Shown: positions 33,824 through 41,926 of the stretch, in pieces
Position numbering within the stretch: the first letter of the stretch is position 1
How the letters are laid out: every line of letters begins with the position of its first letter
Source of the DNA: Nocardiopsis dassonvillei_B
GTDB taxonomy: Bacteria > Actinomycetota > Actinomycetes > Streptosporangiales > Streptosporangiaceae
Direction: 5' to 3'
DNA length: 64,000 bases
Assembly: GCF_964273065.1 (NCBI RefSeq)
Contig: NZ_OZ186816.1
Coordinates: 4,159-68,158, forward strand
Notes under the pieces: generated by a model
What the model saw: only the letters and a program-made list of their open reading frames with translations
Databases searched by the model: none
What the model was told of the DNA's origin: nothing
Translations under genes and position numbers: made by a program

Positions 33824-34129
33824 ATGCGCAAGAACAAGCCTACCTTCGGCCCGGTCGCCGCCCCGGTGATGCGCGGCTGCCAGGGGTGCGACTGGGAGAT
33901 CTGGTCCGACTCCGCCGTGGTGGCGGAGCTGGAGCAGGCCGCCCACCGGGTCGAGGCCCACGCCACCCTGCCCGAGCGCCTGCAGATCCAGCACCTGGTC
34001 GCCTCCTACCGGGAGCTGCTGGGGGACCTGCCCGGCCGCCTGCTGGTGATGGCTGTGCACCACGTCCTGGACGGGTCCGCCCCGCTGGCGCTGGCCGGCC
34101 CGGCCTGCGGAGAGGGGGCCGCGGCATGA
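33824..34129 (+). CDS. Hypothetical transfer-operon protein with CxxC (101 residues)
   Basis: The protein has RGCQGCDWEIWSDS near residue 17, a possible half zinc site, then a helical body (VAELEQAAHRVEAHATLPER, LGDLPGRLLVMAVHHVLDGS). Its stop overlaps the next ATG (ATGA). Unknown role. Confidence 0.65.
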   Translation: MRKNKPTFGPVAAPVMRGCQGCDWEIWSDSAVVAELEQAAHRVEAHATLPERLQIQHLVASYRELLGDLPGRLLVMAVHHVLDGSAPLALAGPACGEGAAA

Positions 34130-34293
34130 CGCGCGACCCGATGGCCCTGCTGGGCCTGGCGCTGATGCTCATCGCGCTCGGGACCCTGTCCTTCGAGGCC
34201 GCCGTGCTGGTCACCCTGGCCGCCGCCCTGGTTCTGGTCGACGACGAGACCGAGGACGCCCTCGACGGAGGGGCGGGGGTGGACCGGTGCTGA
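34126..34293 (+). CDS. Small two-helix membrane protein (55 residues)
   Basis: MALLGLALMLIALGTL and EAAVLVTLAAALVLV are two hydrophobic helices with an acidic tail (DDETEDALDG). It overlaps the genes on both sides. Spd-type membrane peptide by context. Confidence 0.65.
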   Translation: MTRDPMALLGLALMLIALGTLSFEAAVLVTLAAALVLVDDETEDALDGGAGVDRC

Positions 34294-34403
34294 CCTTCCT
34301 GACCTGGGCCCCGACGTTGCAGCCTCCGATGCACTGCGGGTCCGCCATGGAATGGGACGTCCTGCGGGCCGCCTATGTGTGCCACTGCGGGGCGGTGCGC
34401 TGA
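34287..34403 (+). CDS. Tiny Cys-containing protein (38 residues)
   Basis: From a GTG overlapping the previous stop: VLTFLTWAPTLQPPMHCGSA, MEWDVLRAAYVCHCGAVR. Three Cys and one His (MHCG, VCHCG) could form a zinc knuckle. Its stop overlaps the next ATG. Supported by its place in an unbroken chain of overlaps. Confidence 0.5.
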   Translation: MLTFLTWAPTLQPPMHCGSAMEWDVLRAAYVCHCGAVR

Positions 34404-34519
34404 TGACCGACCTCGAATTCCACCTGCAGAACTGCTCCGCCTGCCGCAAGGGCTTGGCGTGCGCGACCCGGCGGATGCTCGGCGGGTTCGCGGCCCGCTT
34501 CCGGGGGTGGTTGCGGTGA
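34403..34519 (+). CDS. Tiny basic Cys-containing protein (38 residues)
   Basis: MTDLEFHLQNCSACRKGLAC continues ATRRMLGGFAARFRGWLR. Cys in CSAC and C, with His, give a zinc-knuckle-like set, then a basic amphipathic helix. It overlaps both neighbours by 1-4 bases. Confidence 0.5.
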   Translation: MTDLEFHLQNCSACRKGLACATRRMLGGFAARFRGWLR

Positions 34520-34686
34520 TCGGAACCGTCCTGGCCCTGGCCGGGCTCGCGCTGACCTGCGGTGCGACCGGTGTGCTGCTGGCCCTGTCCGGGCCGATGG
34601 CCTACACCGACCGGCCGCTCCCCACCCCCCGACTCCGTCTCCGACTCCGTTTCTTCCGACGCGCCCCGAGGAGGGCTGACCGATGA
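34516..34686 (+). CDS. Small membrane protein with Arg-rich tail (56 residues)
   Basis: The GTG overlaps the previous stop. VIGTVLALAGLALTCGATGV and LLALSGPMAY form the membrane part, RLRLRLRFFRRAPRRADR a very basic tail. It overlaps the next gene by 4 bases. Confidence 0.55.
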   Translation: MIGTVLALAGLALTCGATGVLLALSGPMAYTDRPLPTPRLRLRLRFFRRAPRRADR

Positions 34687-35756
34687 ACACCACGACCCCG
34701 TCGGGGCCGCGCACGCGGCCCCTGCTCATCGCCGCGACGATCCCGTCCGTGCTGTCCCTGGCGTGGACGGCCTGGTCGGTGGCGGACATGATCCCCGCCC
34801 CGACGCCGATCGCTGTCGCGGCCGGGATCGCCCTGGACGTCGCGCTGGTCGCGGCGGTGGCGATCGCGTGGGTGGCGCCGGCCATCGCCCGGCCCGCCCA
34901 GGTCGCCTCCTGGCTCATCGCGGCCGTGGCGGCCGCGGCGATCGCGATCCACTCCTGGTCGATCTCTCCGGCGCTGTCGCTGATGGCCGCCGTCCCGCTC
35001 ATCTCCAAGGCCCTGTGGCACCTGGCCCTGTCGGCGAAGGCCGCCGGGGACGCCGCTGTGGCCGAGGCCGCCGCCCGGGAGGCGGAGCGGCAGGAGGCCG
35101 CGCGCGCCGAAGCCGACCGCAAGGCCCAGCGCCTGTCCACGGCCCTGTCCGAGGACGAGGAGGCCGAGCTGGCCGACCTGGAGCGCCAGGCCGCCTACGT
35201 CGCGGCCAAGGCCGACAAGCAGGTCGCCCTGGAGGAGGCCAAGGCCAAGGCCGAGCAGAAGCTCCGCCTGGCCGAGATCGACCGCGACGCGGAGATGCAG
35301 ATGGCCACGGACGAGGCCACCGCCCGGATCTACGTGCGCCGTGCCGAGTTGGCGCACCGCATCCGCCTGGCCGAGCCCGTCTACACCGCGACGGAGATCG
35401 GTGCCGGCACCCGGGTCCCGGACGACCCCTCGGGGCTGGACGGCCTCCCGCCCGCCGGTGCTCCGGTGGCGGGGTTCGGGTTCCCGCAGACGCCCAGCCC
35501 CGCGCGGGGCGCCTCCCCCGCTGACCTGCGGACGCCTCCCGGCGCCTCCCCGGCCGCCTCCCCCCGCGCCCCCCAGGGGGCGCAGGTGCTCAGCGGCCCC
35601 GAGCGGCTGCTGGCCTACGTCACCCAGGCGGGCCCGGAGGCCACGGTCAAGGGCGCCGCCCGAGTGCTGTCGGTGGACCCGCGCACCATCCGCCGGTGGC
35701 GGTCGGACCTGGCCCAGGCCGGGCACGACGTGTCCGCCCTGGGCGGGCAGGGCTGA
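34683..35756 (+). CDS. SpdB-like membrane/coiled-coil protein with C-terminal HTH (357 residues)
   Basis: Four membrane helices in the first ~110 residues (PLLIAATIPSVLSLAWTAWS, IALDVALVAAVAIAWVAPAI, VASWLIAAVAAAAIAI) are followed by a long Ala/Glu/Arg coiled coil, a Pro-rich linker and a terminal HTH (ATVKGAARVLSVDPRTIRRW). This is the layout of the spread proteins (SpdB-type) that help move plasmid DNA between mycelial compartments. It ends the first part of the operon; a terminator follows. Confidence 0.75.
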   Translation: MNTTTPSGPRTRPLLIAATIPSVLSLAWTAWSVADMIPAPTPIAVAAGIALDVALVAAVAIAWVAPAIARPAQVASWLIAAVAAAAIAIHSWSISPALSLMAAVPLISKALWHLALSAKAAGDAAVAEAAAREAERQEAARAEADRKAQRLSTALSEDEEAELADLERQAAYVAAKADKQVALEEAKAKAEQKLRLAEIDRDAEMQMATDEATARIYVRRAELAHRIRLAEPVYTATEIGAGTRVPDDPSGLDGLPPAGAPVAGFGFPQTPSPARGASPADLRTPPGASPAASPRAPQGAQVLSGPERLLAYVTQAGPEATVKGAARVLSVDPRTIRRWRSDLAQAGHDVSALGGQG

Positions 35757-35773
35757 CCCGCCCGCCCCGATGA

Positions 35774-35809
35774 GGGGGCACCCGCACTGACCTGCGGGTG
35801 CCCCCTCCC
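35774..35809 (+). terminator. Strong hairpin after the SpdB-like gene
   Basis: GAGGGGGCACCCGC pairs with GCGGGTGCCCCCTC over 8 bases, 18 bases past the stop. A second perfect stem, AGCCACCCGG/CCGGGTGGCT, follows at 35861-35889. Confidence 0.8.
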
Positions 35810-36131
35810 CGCACCGATCGCGCCCTCCGGGGCGCCTCCCCGCCTTCGGCGGGTGAGCAGAGCCACCCGGCCCGTCCTGCCGGGTGGCTCTGTCCACCAC
35901 TCCGAGGTCGGGCGCGCGAGACCGCCGATGCCACCGAGAGCAGCTCCCGGGCGAGTCGGAGGCCGCAGACGCCCGCCACCACCCCCTGTCCGCCCCCGAC
36001 CTGCAAGAGGAGGAGCCGATTCACCACCGATTCCACCGATCCCGCGCCCCGCCCCCGGGTGGTGCGCACCCCGCGGCCGGGCCGCCTCCCATCACGGGCG
36101 GCGGCCCGCCCCACACCCGGAGGGAGTGCCG
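35810..36131. other. Gap between two transfer-gene blocks
   Basis: Apart from the second hairpin I see no gene. CAAGAGGAGGAGCC near 36005 looks like a ribosome site but no plausible frame follows it. Confidence 0.35.
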
Positions 36132-36518
36132 TTGACCAGCAAGTACTACGACCCCGAGGGCGAGCGCTACGGGATCCCGACCTACCCCCGCCACCTGGCC
36201 CCCGAGGGCCTGGCCACCAAATCCCAGCTCCGCTTGCTGGGGCTGCGCCCCGGCGGACAGGACCCGGTCGCCCAGCTGATGTGGCGCTCCCGGGCGGGCG
36301 GGTCCCGGGGCGGGGTCCGAATCGCCTGGCTGTACCGGGTCGACCTGGCCCGGCCGGTGCGGCCGATGACCCCGGCCCGCGAGAAGGCGCTGGCTCGCGC
36401 CTTGCTGGCCCGGCACACCTGCGCTTCCTGCGGCCTGGTCCACGAGTACTGCCTGCCCACGTCGCTGGGGCGCACCTGCCCGCCGGGCACCGGATGCGCC
36501 GCCGCTGCGGCGGCTTGA
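36132..36518 (+). CDS. RRQRL-motif-type zinc-binding protein (128 residues)
   Basis: The sequence YGIPTYPRHLAPEGLATKSQ, LRLLGLRPGGQDPVAQLMWR, VRIAWLYRVDLARPVRPMTP and a Cys-rich end (CASCGLVHEYC, CPPGTGC) fits the conserved actinomycete plasmid/ICE family annotated as RRQRL zinc-binding proteins, although the RRQRL motif itself reads KSQLR here. TTG 36132 follows GGAGGGAG. Likely a nucleic-acid-binding accessory of transfer. Confidence 0.75.
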   Translation: MTSKYYDPEGERYGIPTYPRHLAPEGLATKSQLRLLGLRPGGQDPVAQLMWRSRAGGSRGGVRIAWLYRVDLARPVRPMTPAREKALARALLARHTCASCGLVHEYCLPTSLGRTCPPGTGCAAAAAA

Positions 36519-36550
36519 CCTGCACACACACGCACAGATGGGAGGGGCCG

Positions 36551-37270
36551 ATGGTCCCGCCGAACACCACCACCGGCCGCGCTCCCGGACGCGGCCGCCG
36601 TCCCGAGGACGCACCCACCCCGCCCTGGGGACAGCCGGCCGCGTCCCGCCCCGAGCCCGCCCCGGCGCCCGAGCAGGCCGTCCCGGCGGCCCCGGCCGGG
36701 CTGCCCGAGGCGCTGGCGGCCGCGGTCCTGAACCCCCAGGCCCCGCCCACGGCGAAGCCCAAGGCCCCGGCCGCCCCCGCGCCCCGCACCGAGCAGCCCG
36801 CCGACCCCGCCCCGGCGGCGCCGGCGCCTGCTCCGGAGCGGGGCCAGGGTGCCAAGCCCACGGCCCCGCCGTCCCCGAAGGAGGCCTCCAAGGAGGCCGC
36901 CACCAGCACCGATGTCCCCGACACCCCACCCGAAACGACGAAGGAGACGGCGTTGGTCGCCGTGACCGAGAGCCGCAGCGCGGCCGACGCCGCCCGCGCC
37001 ATCACCTGGCTGGGCGTGACGTTCCGCCCGCCGGACGTGTGGCGCGAGCGCCAGCCCTCCCTCAAGGAGGAGTGGGAGTTCGTCATGGACGGCTCCCACC
37101 TGCCCGAACAGGGCCTGTGGCGGGCCGCCGCCCGCGGCTACGCCGCCCCGGCGATCGCGGTCATCACCGCCCTGCACGTCCTGATCTGGGTGCTGCGGTC
37201 CCCGGCCCGCCACGCCACCGCCTGGGCGGTCCTGGCCCTGGTGGCCGGGTCGGCCGCGTTCATGCTCTGA
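36551..37270 (+). CDS. Pro/Ala-rich protein with C-terminal membrane segment (239 residues)
   Basis: The first ~130 residues are low-complexity Pro/Ala, then SAADAARAITWLGVTFRPPD, VWRERQPSLKEEWEFVMDGS, and two hydrophobic helices (APAIAVITALHVLIWVL, AWAVLALVAGSAAFML). GGGAGGGG lies before the ATG. Probably part of the membrane-bound transfer apparatus. Confidence 0.7.
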   Translation: MVPPNTTTGRAPGRGRRPEDAPTPPWGQPAASRPEPAPAPEQAVPAAPAGLPEALAAAVLNPQAPPTAKPKAPAAPAPRTEQPADPAPAAPAPAPERGQGAKPTAPPSPKEASKEAATSTDVPDTPPETTKETALVAVTESRSAADAARAITWLGVTFRPPDVWRERQPSLKEEWEFVMDGSHLPEQGLWRAAARGYAAPAIAVITALHVLIWVLRSPARHATAWAVLALVAGSAAFML

Positions 37271-37306
37271 CCTGCACAAACCACGAACCTTGAGAGGAGT
37301 TTTTCC

Positions 37307-37723
37307 ATGTTCACCATCGGCGCGATTCTGTGCCTGGCCCTGTTCTGGTTCCTGCGCAAGAAGGCGCACTGGCTGATCAGCGGGTTCTTCGCCGTCTTCG
37401 GCGGGGCGCTGTTCGCCTTCAGCTTCCTCGGGGGCTGGGCCACCAACCTCATCACCTGGGTGCTCGGGTTCGTCCTGGGCCTGTTCCCCGAGCCCATCTC
37501 CGTCGGCGCGGTCCTGGCCGCCATCGCGGTGTTCTTCCTGGTCATGGTCGCCATCGACGTCTGGCGCGACCGCAAGCTGGACGAGCACGGCCAGTGGGCG
37601 GCGATCTGCCTGCCGGTCGTGCTGCTGGCCGCCGGCGGGTCCGTGGGCGGGGTCGGCGGCGGCGTCGTCTCCAACCTCGCGGCCGCGGGCACCAACATCT
37701 TCGGCCCGCTGCTGGGGTGGTGA
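37307..37723 (+). CDS. Integral membrane protein of the transfer region (138 residues)
   Basis: Four helices: FTIGAILCLALFWFLRKKA, LISGFFAVFGGALFAFSFLG, ITWVLGFVLGLFPEPISVGA and VLAAIAVFFLVMVAIDVW, then a final Gly/Val-rich helix. TTGAGAGGAG precedes the ATG. The next gene starts 3 bases after its stop. Conserved-context Spd-type protein. Confidence 0.75.
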   Translation: MFTIGAILCLALFWFLRKKAHWLISGFFAVFGGALFAFSFLGGWATNLITWVLGFVLGLFPEPISVGAVLAAIAVFFLVMVAIDVWRDRKLDEHGQWAAICLPVVLLAAGGSVGGVGGGVVSNLAAAGTNIFGPLLGW

Positions 37724-37726
37724 CCA

Positions 37727-38467
37727 GTGGAAATGCTCATCCTGGCGGCGGTCGCCGCCTTCTGGATCAAGAATGTCGCGCTGGACTTCGGGTCCCTGGC
37801 GACCGGCAAGACCCCGCCCAGCCACGCCTACCGGATGGCGAAGCTGCGGGAGAAGGCCGCCCGCGAGCAGCGGCGCCTGGCCGCCGACCCGGACCTGCGG
37901 GGCGGGCTGAAGATGGTGGCCCGCCACTGCTGGCTGGACGCCTGCGAGGACCTGGACACCTGGCGGGCCAACCGGCGCGCCACCCGGCCCGAGCGCAAAG
38001 CCGCACGTCAGGCACGACGGGAGCAGCGCCAGGGGTTCACGGCCCGGTGGGGGTGGCGCACCGAGGACCCGATGCCCGAGGACGTGATCGACGCCGAGAT
38101 CGTCGACGAGGACACCACCTTCACCCCCGACGCCCCGCCGCCCGGGGCCGCCGCCGGCGGCTCCGGCGTCCCCGGGGCCGCCCGGCGCACCGCCCGCACC
38201 ACGACCACGACGACGACCACGTCGTCCACGGTCACCGAGGAGAGCACCGCCCCGGGCTCGGATGTCGTGCTGCTCAACCCCGATGAGGAGACGGTGCGGC
38301 CGCCGCTGCCGCACCGGCGCATGGTCCTGATGACCATGCTCGCCAACGCGGGCTACGCCCCCGACACCGAGGCCATCGGCCAGATGAGCTCGGAGGAGGT
38401 CGACGGCGCGATCACCGCGCTCATCGCCCACGAGCGCGCCACCCGCGGCGCCGCCCACACACCCTGA
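37727..38467 (+). CDS. Transfer-region protein with N-terminal membrane anchor (246 residues)
   Basis: GTG-started: EMLILAAVAAFWIKNVAL is a membrane segment, followed by basic helices (MAKLREKAAREQRRLAADPD, ERKAARQARREQRQ), an acidic/Thr-rich linker (TTTTTTTSSTVTEEST) and a small terminal helical domain (MVLMTMLANAGYAPDTEAIG). No named family; coupled to the preceding gene. Confidence 0.7.
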   Translation: MEMLILAAVAAFWIKNVALDFGSLATGKTPPSHAYRMAKLREKAAREQRRLAADPDLRGGLKMVARHCWLDACEDLDTWRANRRATRPERKAARQARREQRQGFTARWGWRTEDPMPEDVIDAEIVDEDTTFTPDAPPPGAAAGGSGVPGAARRTARTTTTTTTTSSTVTEESTAPGSDVVLLNPDEETVRPPLPHRRMVLMTMLANAGYAPDTEAIGQMSSEEVDGAITALIAHERATRGAAHTP

Positions 38468-38542
38468 CCAGTACCGATTCCCGGGGGCCGGACCCGACAC
38501 GGGGCCGGCCCCGCTCACCTATCCGGAAGGAACACCACCACC

Positions 38543-38902
38543 ATGAGCGCTCAGCAGATCGGCGCGGGGAACACCGTCGCCGCCTCCAACGCCAGCTCGA
38601 CGCTGCGCTACTCCGACGCCTCGGGCCTGGACGCCCACGCCCAGACCATCACCGGTGTCGGGTCCCTGGTCAAGCAGTGCAACGACATGCTGGAGATCGT
38701 CGAGGCGCAGATGCGCGCCGCGGACATGGGCACCGAGGTCACCTCGGAGCTGGCGACGCTGCGGGACCTGGGCGTCGCCTACACCACCCAGGCCATCCGG
38801 GCCCGCGCCAAGCTCGAAGAGGTCAACCGGGCCGTGCAGGAGGCCTACGAGGCCAGCCGCGGCCAGGCCGCCGACAAGGGCTACCAGCTCGGCGGCCGCT
38901 GA
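38543..38902 (+). CDS. Small helical protein upstream of traB (119 residues)
   Basis: Two long helices (TLRYSDASGLDAHAQTITGV onward and GTEVTSELATLRDLGVAYTT) make it a helical hairpin like WXG100 or phage-type small proteins, without a WxG motif. CGGAAGGA lies before the ATG. It immediately precedes the GAGACA repeats and traB. Confidence 0.65.
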   Translation: MSAQQIGAGNTVAASNASSTLRYSDASGLDAHAQTITGVGSLVKQCNDMLEIVEAQMRAADMGTEVTSELATLRDLGVAYTTQAIRARAKLEEVNRAVQEAYEASRGQAADKGYQLGGR

Positions 38903-38973
38903 CCCCGGCGCCGTTCCCGGGCCGTCCCCGCACGCGGGGGCGGCCCCCTCTTCGCCTGTTTTCGGTGACTGAA

Positions 38974-39120
38974 CGTGATGAGACAGCGGTGAGACGTCCC
39001 GCGCCGTTGTCTCATCACGCTTGTCCCCGAACGCGAACTATCTCCCGATTTTCTGTGAGACAAACCCCGGCTGAGACACCCCTGCGGGGGTGTTCCCCGG
39101 CGGGGTGAGACATCGAGACA
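38974..39120. promoter_or_regulatory. GAGACA repeat cluster upstream of traB (clt candidate)
   Basis: GAGACA occurs at 38980, 39057, 39073, 39107 and 39115, with the complement at 39008. A perfect inverted repeat CGTGATGAGACA/TGTCTCATCACG spans 38974-39019. The words GAACGCGAAC, CCCGATTTTC, GAGACAAACCCC and GAGACAACCCGC recur in the same order downstream of traB. Confidence 0.7.
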
Positions 39121-39175
39121 ACCCGCTCCCGCCCCGGGTGCGGACACGCACAGTCACCGATTGGAAGGAGCCGTC

Positions 39176-41392
39176 GTGGCCCGCAAGTCGAAGAAGAACC
39201 CCCCGGCGCCCGCCCCGGCGGGCCCGGTCCCGGGGTCGGCCTCCCTGCCGCCCGAGGTGCTGGCCGCCCTCGGGCACCCCGTCAAGCAGCCCGAGACCCG
39301 CACCCTCCGACACGAGGGCGTGGGCGCGATCATCGCCGCCGGATGGCGGCTGGCGTTCCGCCCCGGCGAGGGTTCGCTCCGGCGGCACATGGCCGCCCAG
39401 TTCTACCCGTGGAAGGTCGGCGGCGTGGTCCTAGCGGCCGGTGTGGTCGCCGCCCGCGCCGCGGAGGTCTCGGCCACCCACGGCCTGATGCTCGCGCTCG
39501 CCACGGGCGCCGGCGCGTGGGCCGCTTTGCGGGTGCTGTCCACCGTCAAGGCCCGCCGGTGGAAGGCGACGAAGCTCGCCTCGGAGTGGGCCGAGATCGA
39601 CCCCGCCCACGCCCGCGTGTGCTCCTGGGCGGCCGGCCTGTGGCTGGTCGCGGTCATCCTCATCTCCCCGGCCACCCTCACGGCCTGGTGGTGGGCGGGC
39701 CTGGTCGGCCTGCTGGCCCTGCTCGCGCTGGGGAGCCGGTTCTGGGCGCACCACCGCGTCCCCCGGGTCCTGGCCGTGGCGGAGGAGGAGCTGGCGCCGC
39801 CCCCGCCGCCGGGGGAGCACCCGATCGCCCGCCAGTGGCGCACCACCGTGGCCTCCTCCCAGGGGCCGCTGCCCGGCACCAAGCTCACCGACCTGACCGA
39901 GCAGCCCTACGGGGTGCGCGGCCGGCTGCACCTGGTGCGCGCCCGCCAGACCATCACCTCCGTGCGGGCCGCGATCGGCTACATCGCCACCGGCCTGGGC
40001 GTGTCCGAGGCCGACATCCTCATCGAGCACACCGAGCCCACCGAGGAGCACCCCAAGCCCGACTCCTCGATCCTGGACATCAAGATCGTCACCGTCGGTC
40101 TACTCAGCAAGAAGGTGCCGCTGGAGGCCGGCCGCCTGGACATCAGCGACGACGGGGAGGTGCACATCCGGCTCGGCCCCTACGCCGACGGCGACGGCCA
40201 GGCCCGCTACCGCCTCTACACCGCCGACTCCATGTGGAGCGGGTTCGTCGCGGGCAGCACCGGCAGCGGCAAGAGCGGGTTGATCGACAACCTCGCCCTG
40301 GGCGCGTGGGAGACCAAGAACACCGTGGTGTTCTACCTGGACCCCAAGAACGGCGGATCGAGCCCGCGGATCTTCGACCGGGCGCACTGGGCGGTCCCCA
40401 ACGACCCTGCCACGTGGGACCGGCTGCTGTCCGGTCTGGTGGAACTGGTGGAGGCGCGCGGCCTGGAGAACTCGGCGCGGTTGAAGACCAGCGGGTTCAC
40501 GCCGAGCTTCGCCCGGCCCGGGGTGCTGGTGATCGTGGACGAGTGCCACGCCGTCATCAACGCCGACAACGCCTACCGGTGGGGGCGCATCGCCCGCGAG
40601 GGCCGCGCGGCCGGGGTCGCCCTGGTCCTGGCCTCCCAGATCTACGGCCTGGACTCCTTCGGCGGGTCCGACGCGGTGCGCGCCAACGTCACCGCCGGCA
40701 ACACCGTCGCGCTGCGGGTGAGCCGGAACCAGGCGTCGATGATCGCCGACATCACCCTGGACCCCTCCGCGCTGCCCAAGATCACCGGCGTCGGCCTCAC
40801 CGCCGAGGGACGGGATGTGGCGTTCCGGGCTGCGTGGGCGCCGAACGAGGTCACCGCCGCCCTCATGGACGCCGCACTCGAAGGCGCGCCCCAGGAGCTG
40901 GATGCGCTCGCGGCCGGCGCCCTGGACGCCGGATCGGGGGGCCTGTACCGGCGCCGCCACGAGATCGCCGCCCAGCAGGTCGCCGACGCCGAGGAGCGCC
41001 TGGCCGCCTACGAGACGGGGCGCACCCCGGGCGCCCGGGAGGCGACCGCACCGCAGGTGGCGCTGGCGAACTTCGTCAACCCGTCGCTGGACAACCTGCC
41101 GACCTCGATCGACCCGGCGCTGCTCACCGACCGCGACCTCGGTTTGGGCATCCTCGCCGAGGCGGGCCGTGACCCGCACGAGCGGCTGCTCGCCAGGTGG
41201 TCGGGGGCGGCCAAGCGGGTCCTGGAGCTGCTCATCGAGTGCGGGGCGCTGCGCCGCGGCGAGATCGAAAAGCGCGTCCGGGAGGCCGAGGAGTGCTCCC
41301 GGGCCACCGTCTCGCGCGCCCTGGACGACCTGGCCGAGGCCGGGGTCATCGAGGCGCTGCCCAACCGCGGCGGCTGGCAGCTGGCCGCCTAA
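39176..41392 (+). CDS. traB: FtsK/SpoIIIE-type conjugative DNA translocase (TraB/TraSA)
   Basis: The 738-residue protein has N-terminal membrane helices (VGGVVLAAGVVAARAAEV, WWAGLVGLLALLALGS), a RecA-like motor with Walker A GSTGSGKSG near residue 360 and Walker B VLVIVDECHAV near 450, and a C-terminal winged helix (RVLELLIECGALRRGEIEKR, CSRATVSRALDDLAEAGVIE). In Streptomyces plasmids this protein alone moves double-stranded DNA, and the winged helix reads 8-bp repeats at clt. GTG 39176 follows GGAAGGAG. The repeats on both sides of the gene are the likely target. Confidence 0.93.
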   Translation: MARKSKKNPPAPAPAGPVPGSASLPPEVLAALGHPVKQPETRTLRHEGVGAIIAAGWRLAFRPGEGSLRRHMAAQFYPWKVGGVVLAAGVVAARAAEVSATHGLMLALATGAGAWAALRVLSTVKARRWKATKLASEWAEIDPAHARVCSWAAGLWLVAVILISPATLTAWWWAGLVGLLALLALGSRFWAHHRVPRVLAVAEEELAPPPPPGEHPIARQWRTTVASSQGPLPGTKLTDLTEQPYGVRGRLHLVRARQTITSVRAAIGYIATGLGVSEADILIEHTEPTEEHPKPDSSILDIKIVTVGLLSKKVPLEAGRLDISDDGEVHIRLGPYADGDGQARYRLYTADSMWSGFVAGSTGSGKSGLIDNLALGAWETKNTVVFYLDPKNGGSSPRIFDRAHWAVPNDPATWDRLLSGLVELVEARGLENSARLKTSGFTPSFARPGVLVIVDECHAVINADNAYRWGRIAREGRAAGVALVLASQIYGLDSFGGSDAVRANVTAGNTVALRVSRNQASMIADITLDPSALPKITGVGLTAEGRDVAFRAAWAPNEVTAALMDAALEGAPQELDALAAGALDAGSGGLYRRRHEIAAQQVADAEERLAAYETGRTPGAREATAPQVALANFVNPSLDNLPTSIDPALLTDRDLGLGILAEAGRDPHERLLARWSGAAKRVLELLIECGALRRGEIEKRVREAEECSRATVSRALDDLAEAGVIEALPNRGGWQLAA

Positions 41393-41418
41393 AGGTCACG
41401 CCCGGTCACCACGTGGCG

Positions 41419-41551
41419 GGTGAGACATCCACTCCGGATGTCTCACCCGCTTTGTACCTGAACGTGAACAATCACCCGATTCTCGCGCGAGACAAACCCC
41501 CGCCAGACCCCGAAAACCCCGGGCTCCGGCCCCGGCCGAGACACCGAGACA
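41419..41551. promoter_or_regulatory. GAGACA repeat cluster downstream of traB
   Basis: GGTGAGACATCC/GGATGTCTCACC forms a perfect stem at 41420-41447 that can also end transcription. Further GAGACA words lie at 41489, 41538 and 41546. Word order matches the upstream cluster (GAACGTGAAC, CCCGATTCTC, GAGACAAACCCC, GAGACAACCCGC). Confidence 0.7.
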
Positions 41552-41598
41552 ACCCGCCCCGGCCCCGGGGCGGCATCACCCACCGTGAGGAGAACACC

Positions 41599-41741
41599 GT
41601 GAACACCACCACTGCCACCGAGCCGCTGCGGGTGCGGCTGGGCGCCGCCACCACCGGCGCCCCCGCCACGGCATCGTCGTCGGCGGCACCGGCTCGGGCG
41701 GCACCACCGCCCTGACCGCACTGACCACCCTGTCCAGCTGA
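41599..41741 (+). pseudogene. Remnant of a second TraB/FtsK-like P-loop protein
   Basis: The frame VNTTTATEPLRVRLGAATTG breaks by a frameshift and continues as HGIVVGGTGSGGTTALTALT, a Walker A region in which the essential Lys is Gly, then stops. GAGGAG precedes the GTG. It is the N-terminal stub of an ATPase lost by deletion. Confidence 0.6.
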
Positions 41742-41926
41742 TCGGGCCCGACCGGCCCAAGGCCACGCAGGACAGCGCGTACCGCGCCGCGCATCGGCCA
41801 CGGCGAGAGAGGCCGCATCGAGGGTGCCCTGTGACAAGAGCACGCCCTCGCCGGGCCGGTACCCGGCGCCCCCGCCCGAGGGGCGTCCGCCGGACCAGTA
41901 CACGCAGACCTTTCGCGAGGCGCCGG

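Noticed and set aside
36182..38518. 778-residue minus-strand frame over the transfer genes
   Set aside because: Spans four well-supported + strand genes with ribosome sites; Gly/Arg-rich shadow.
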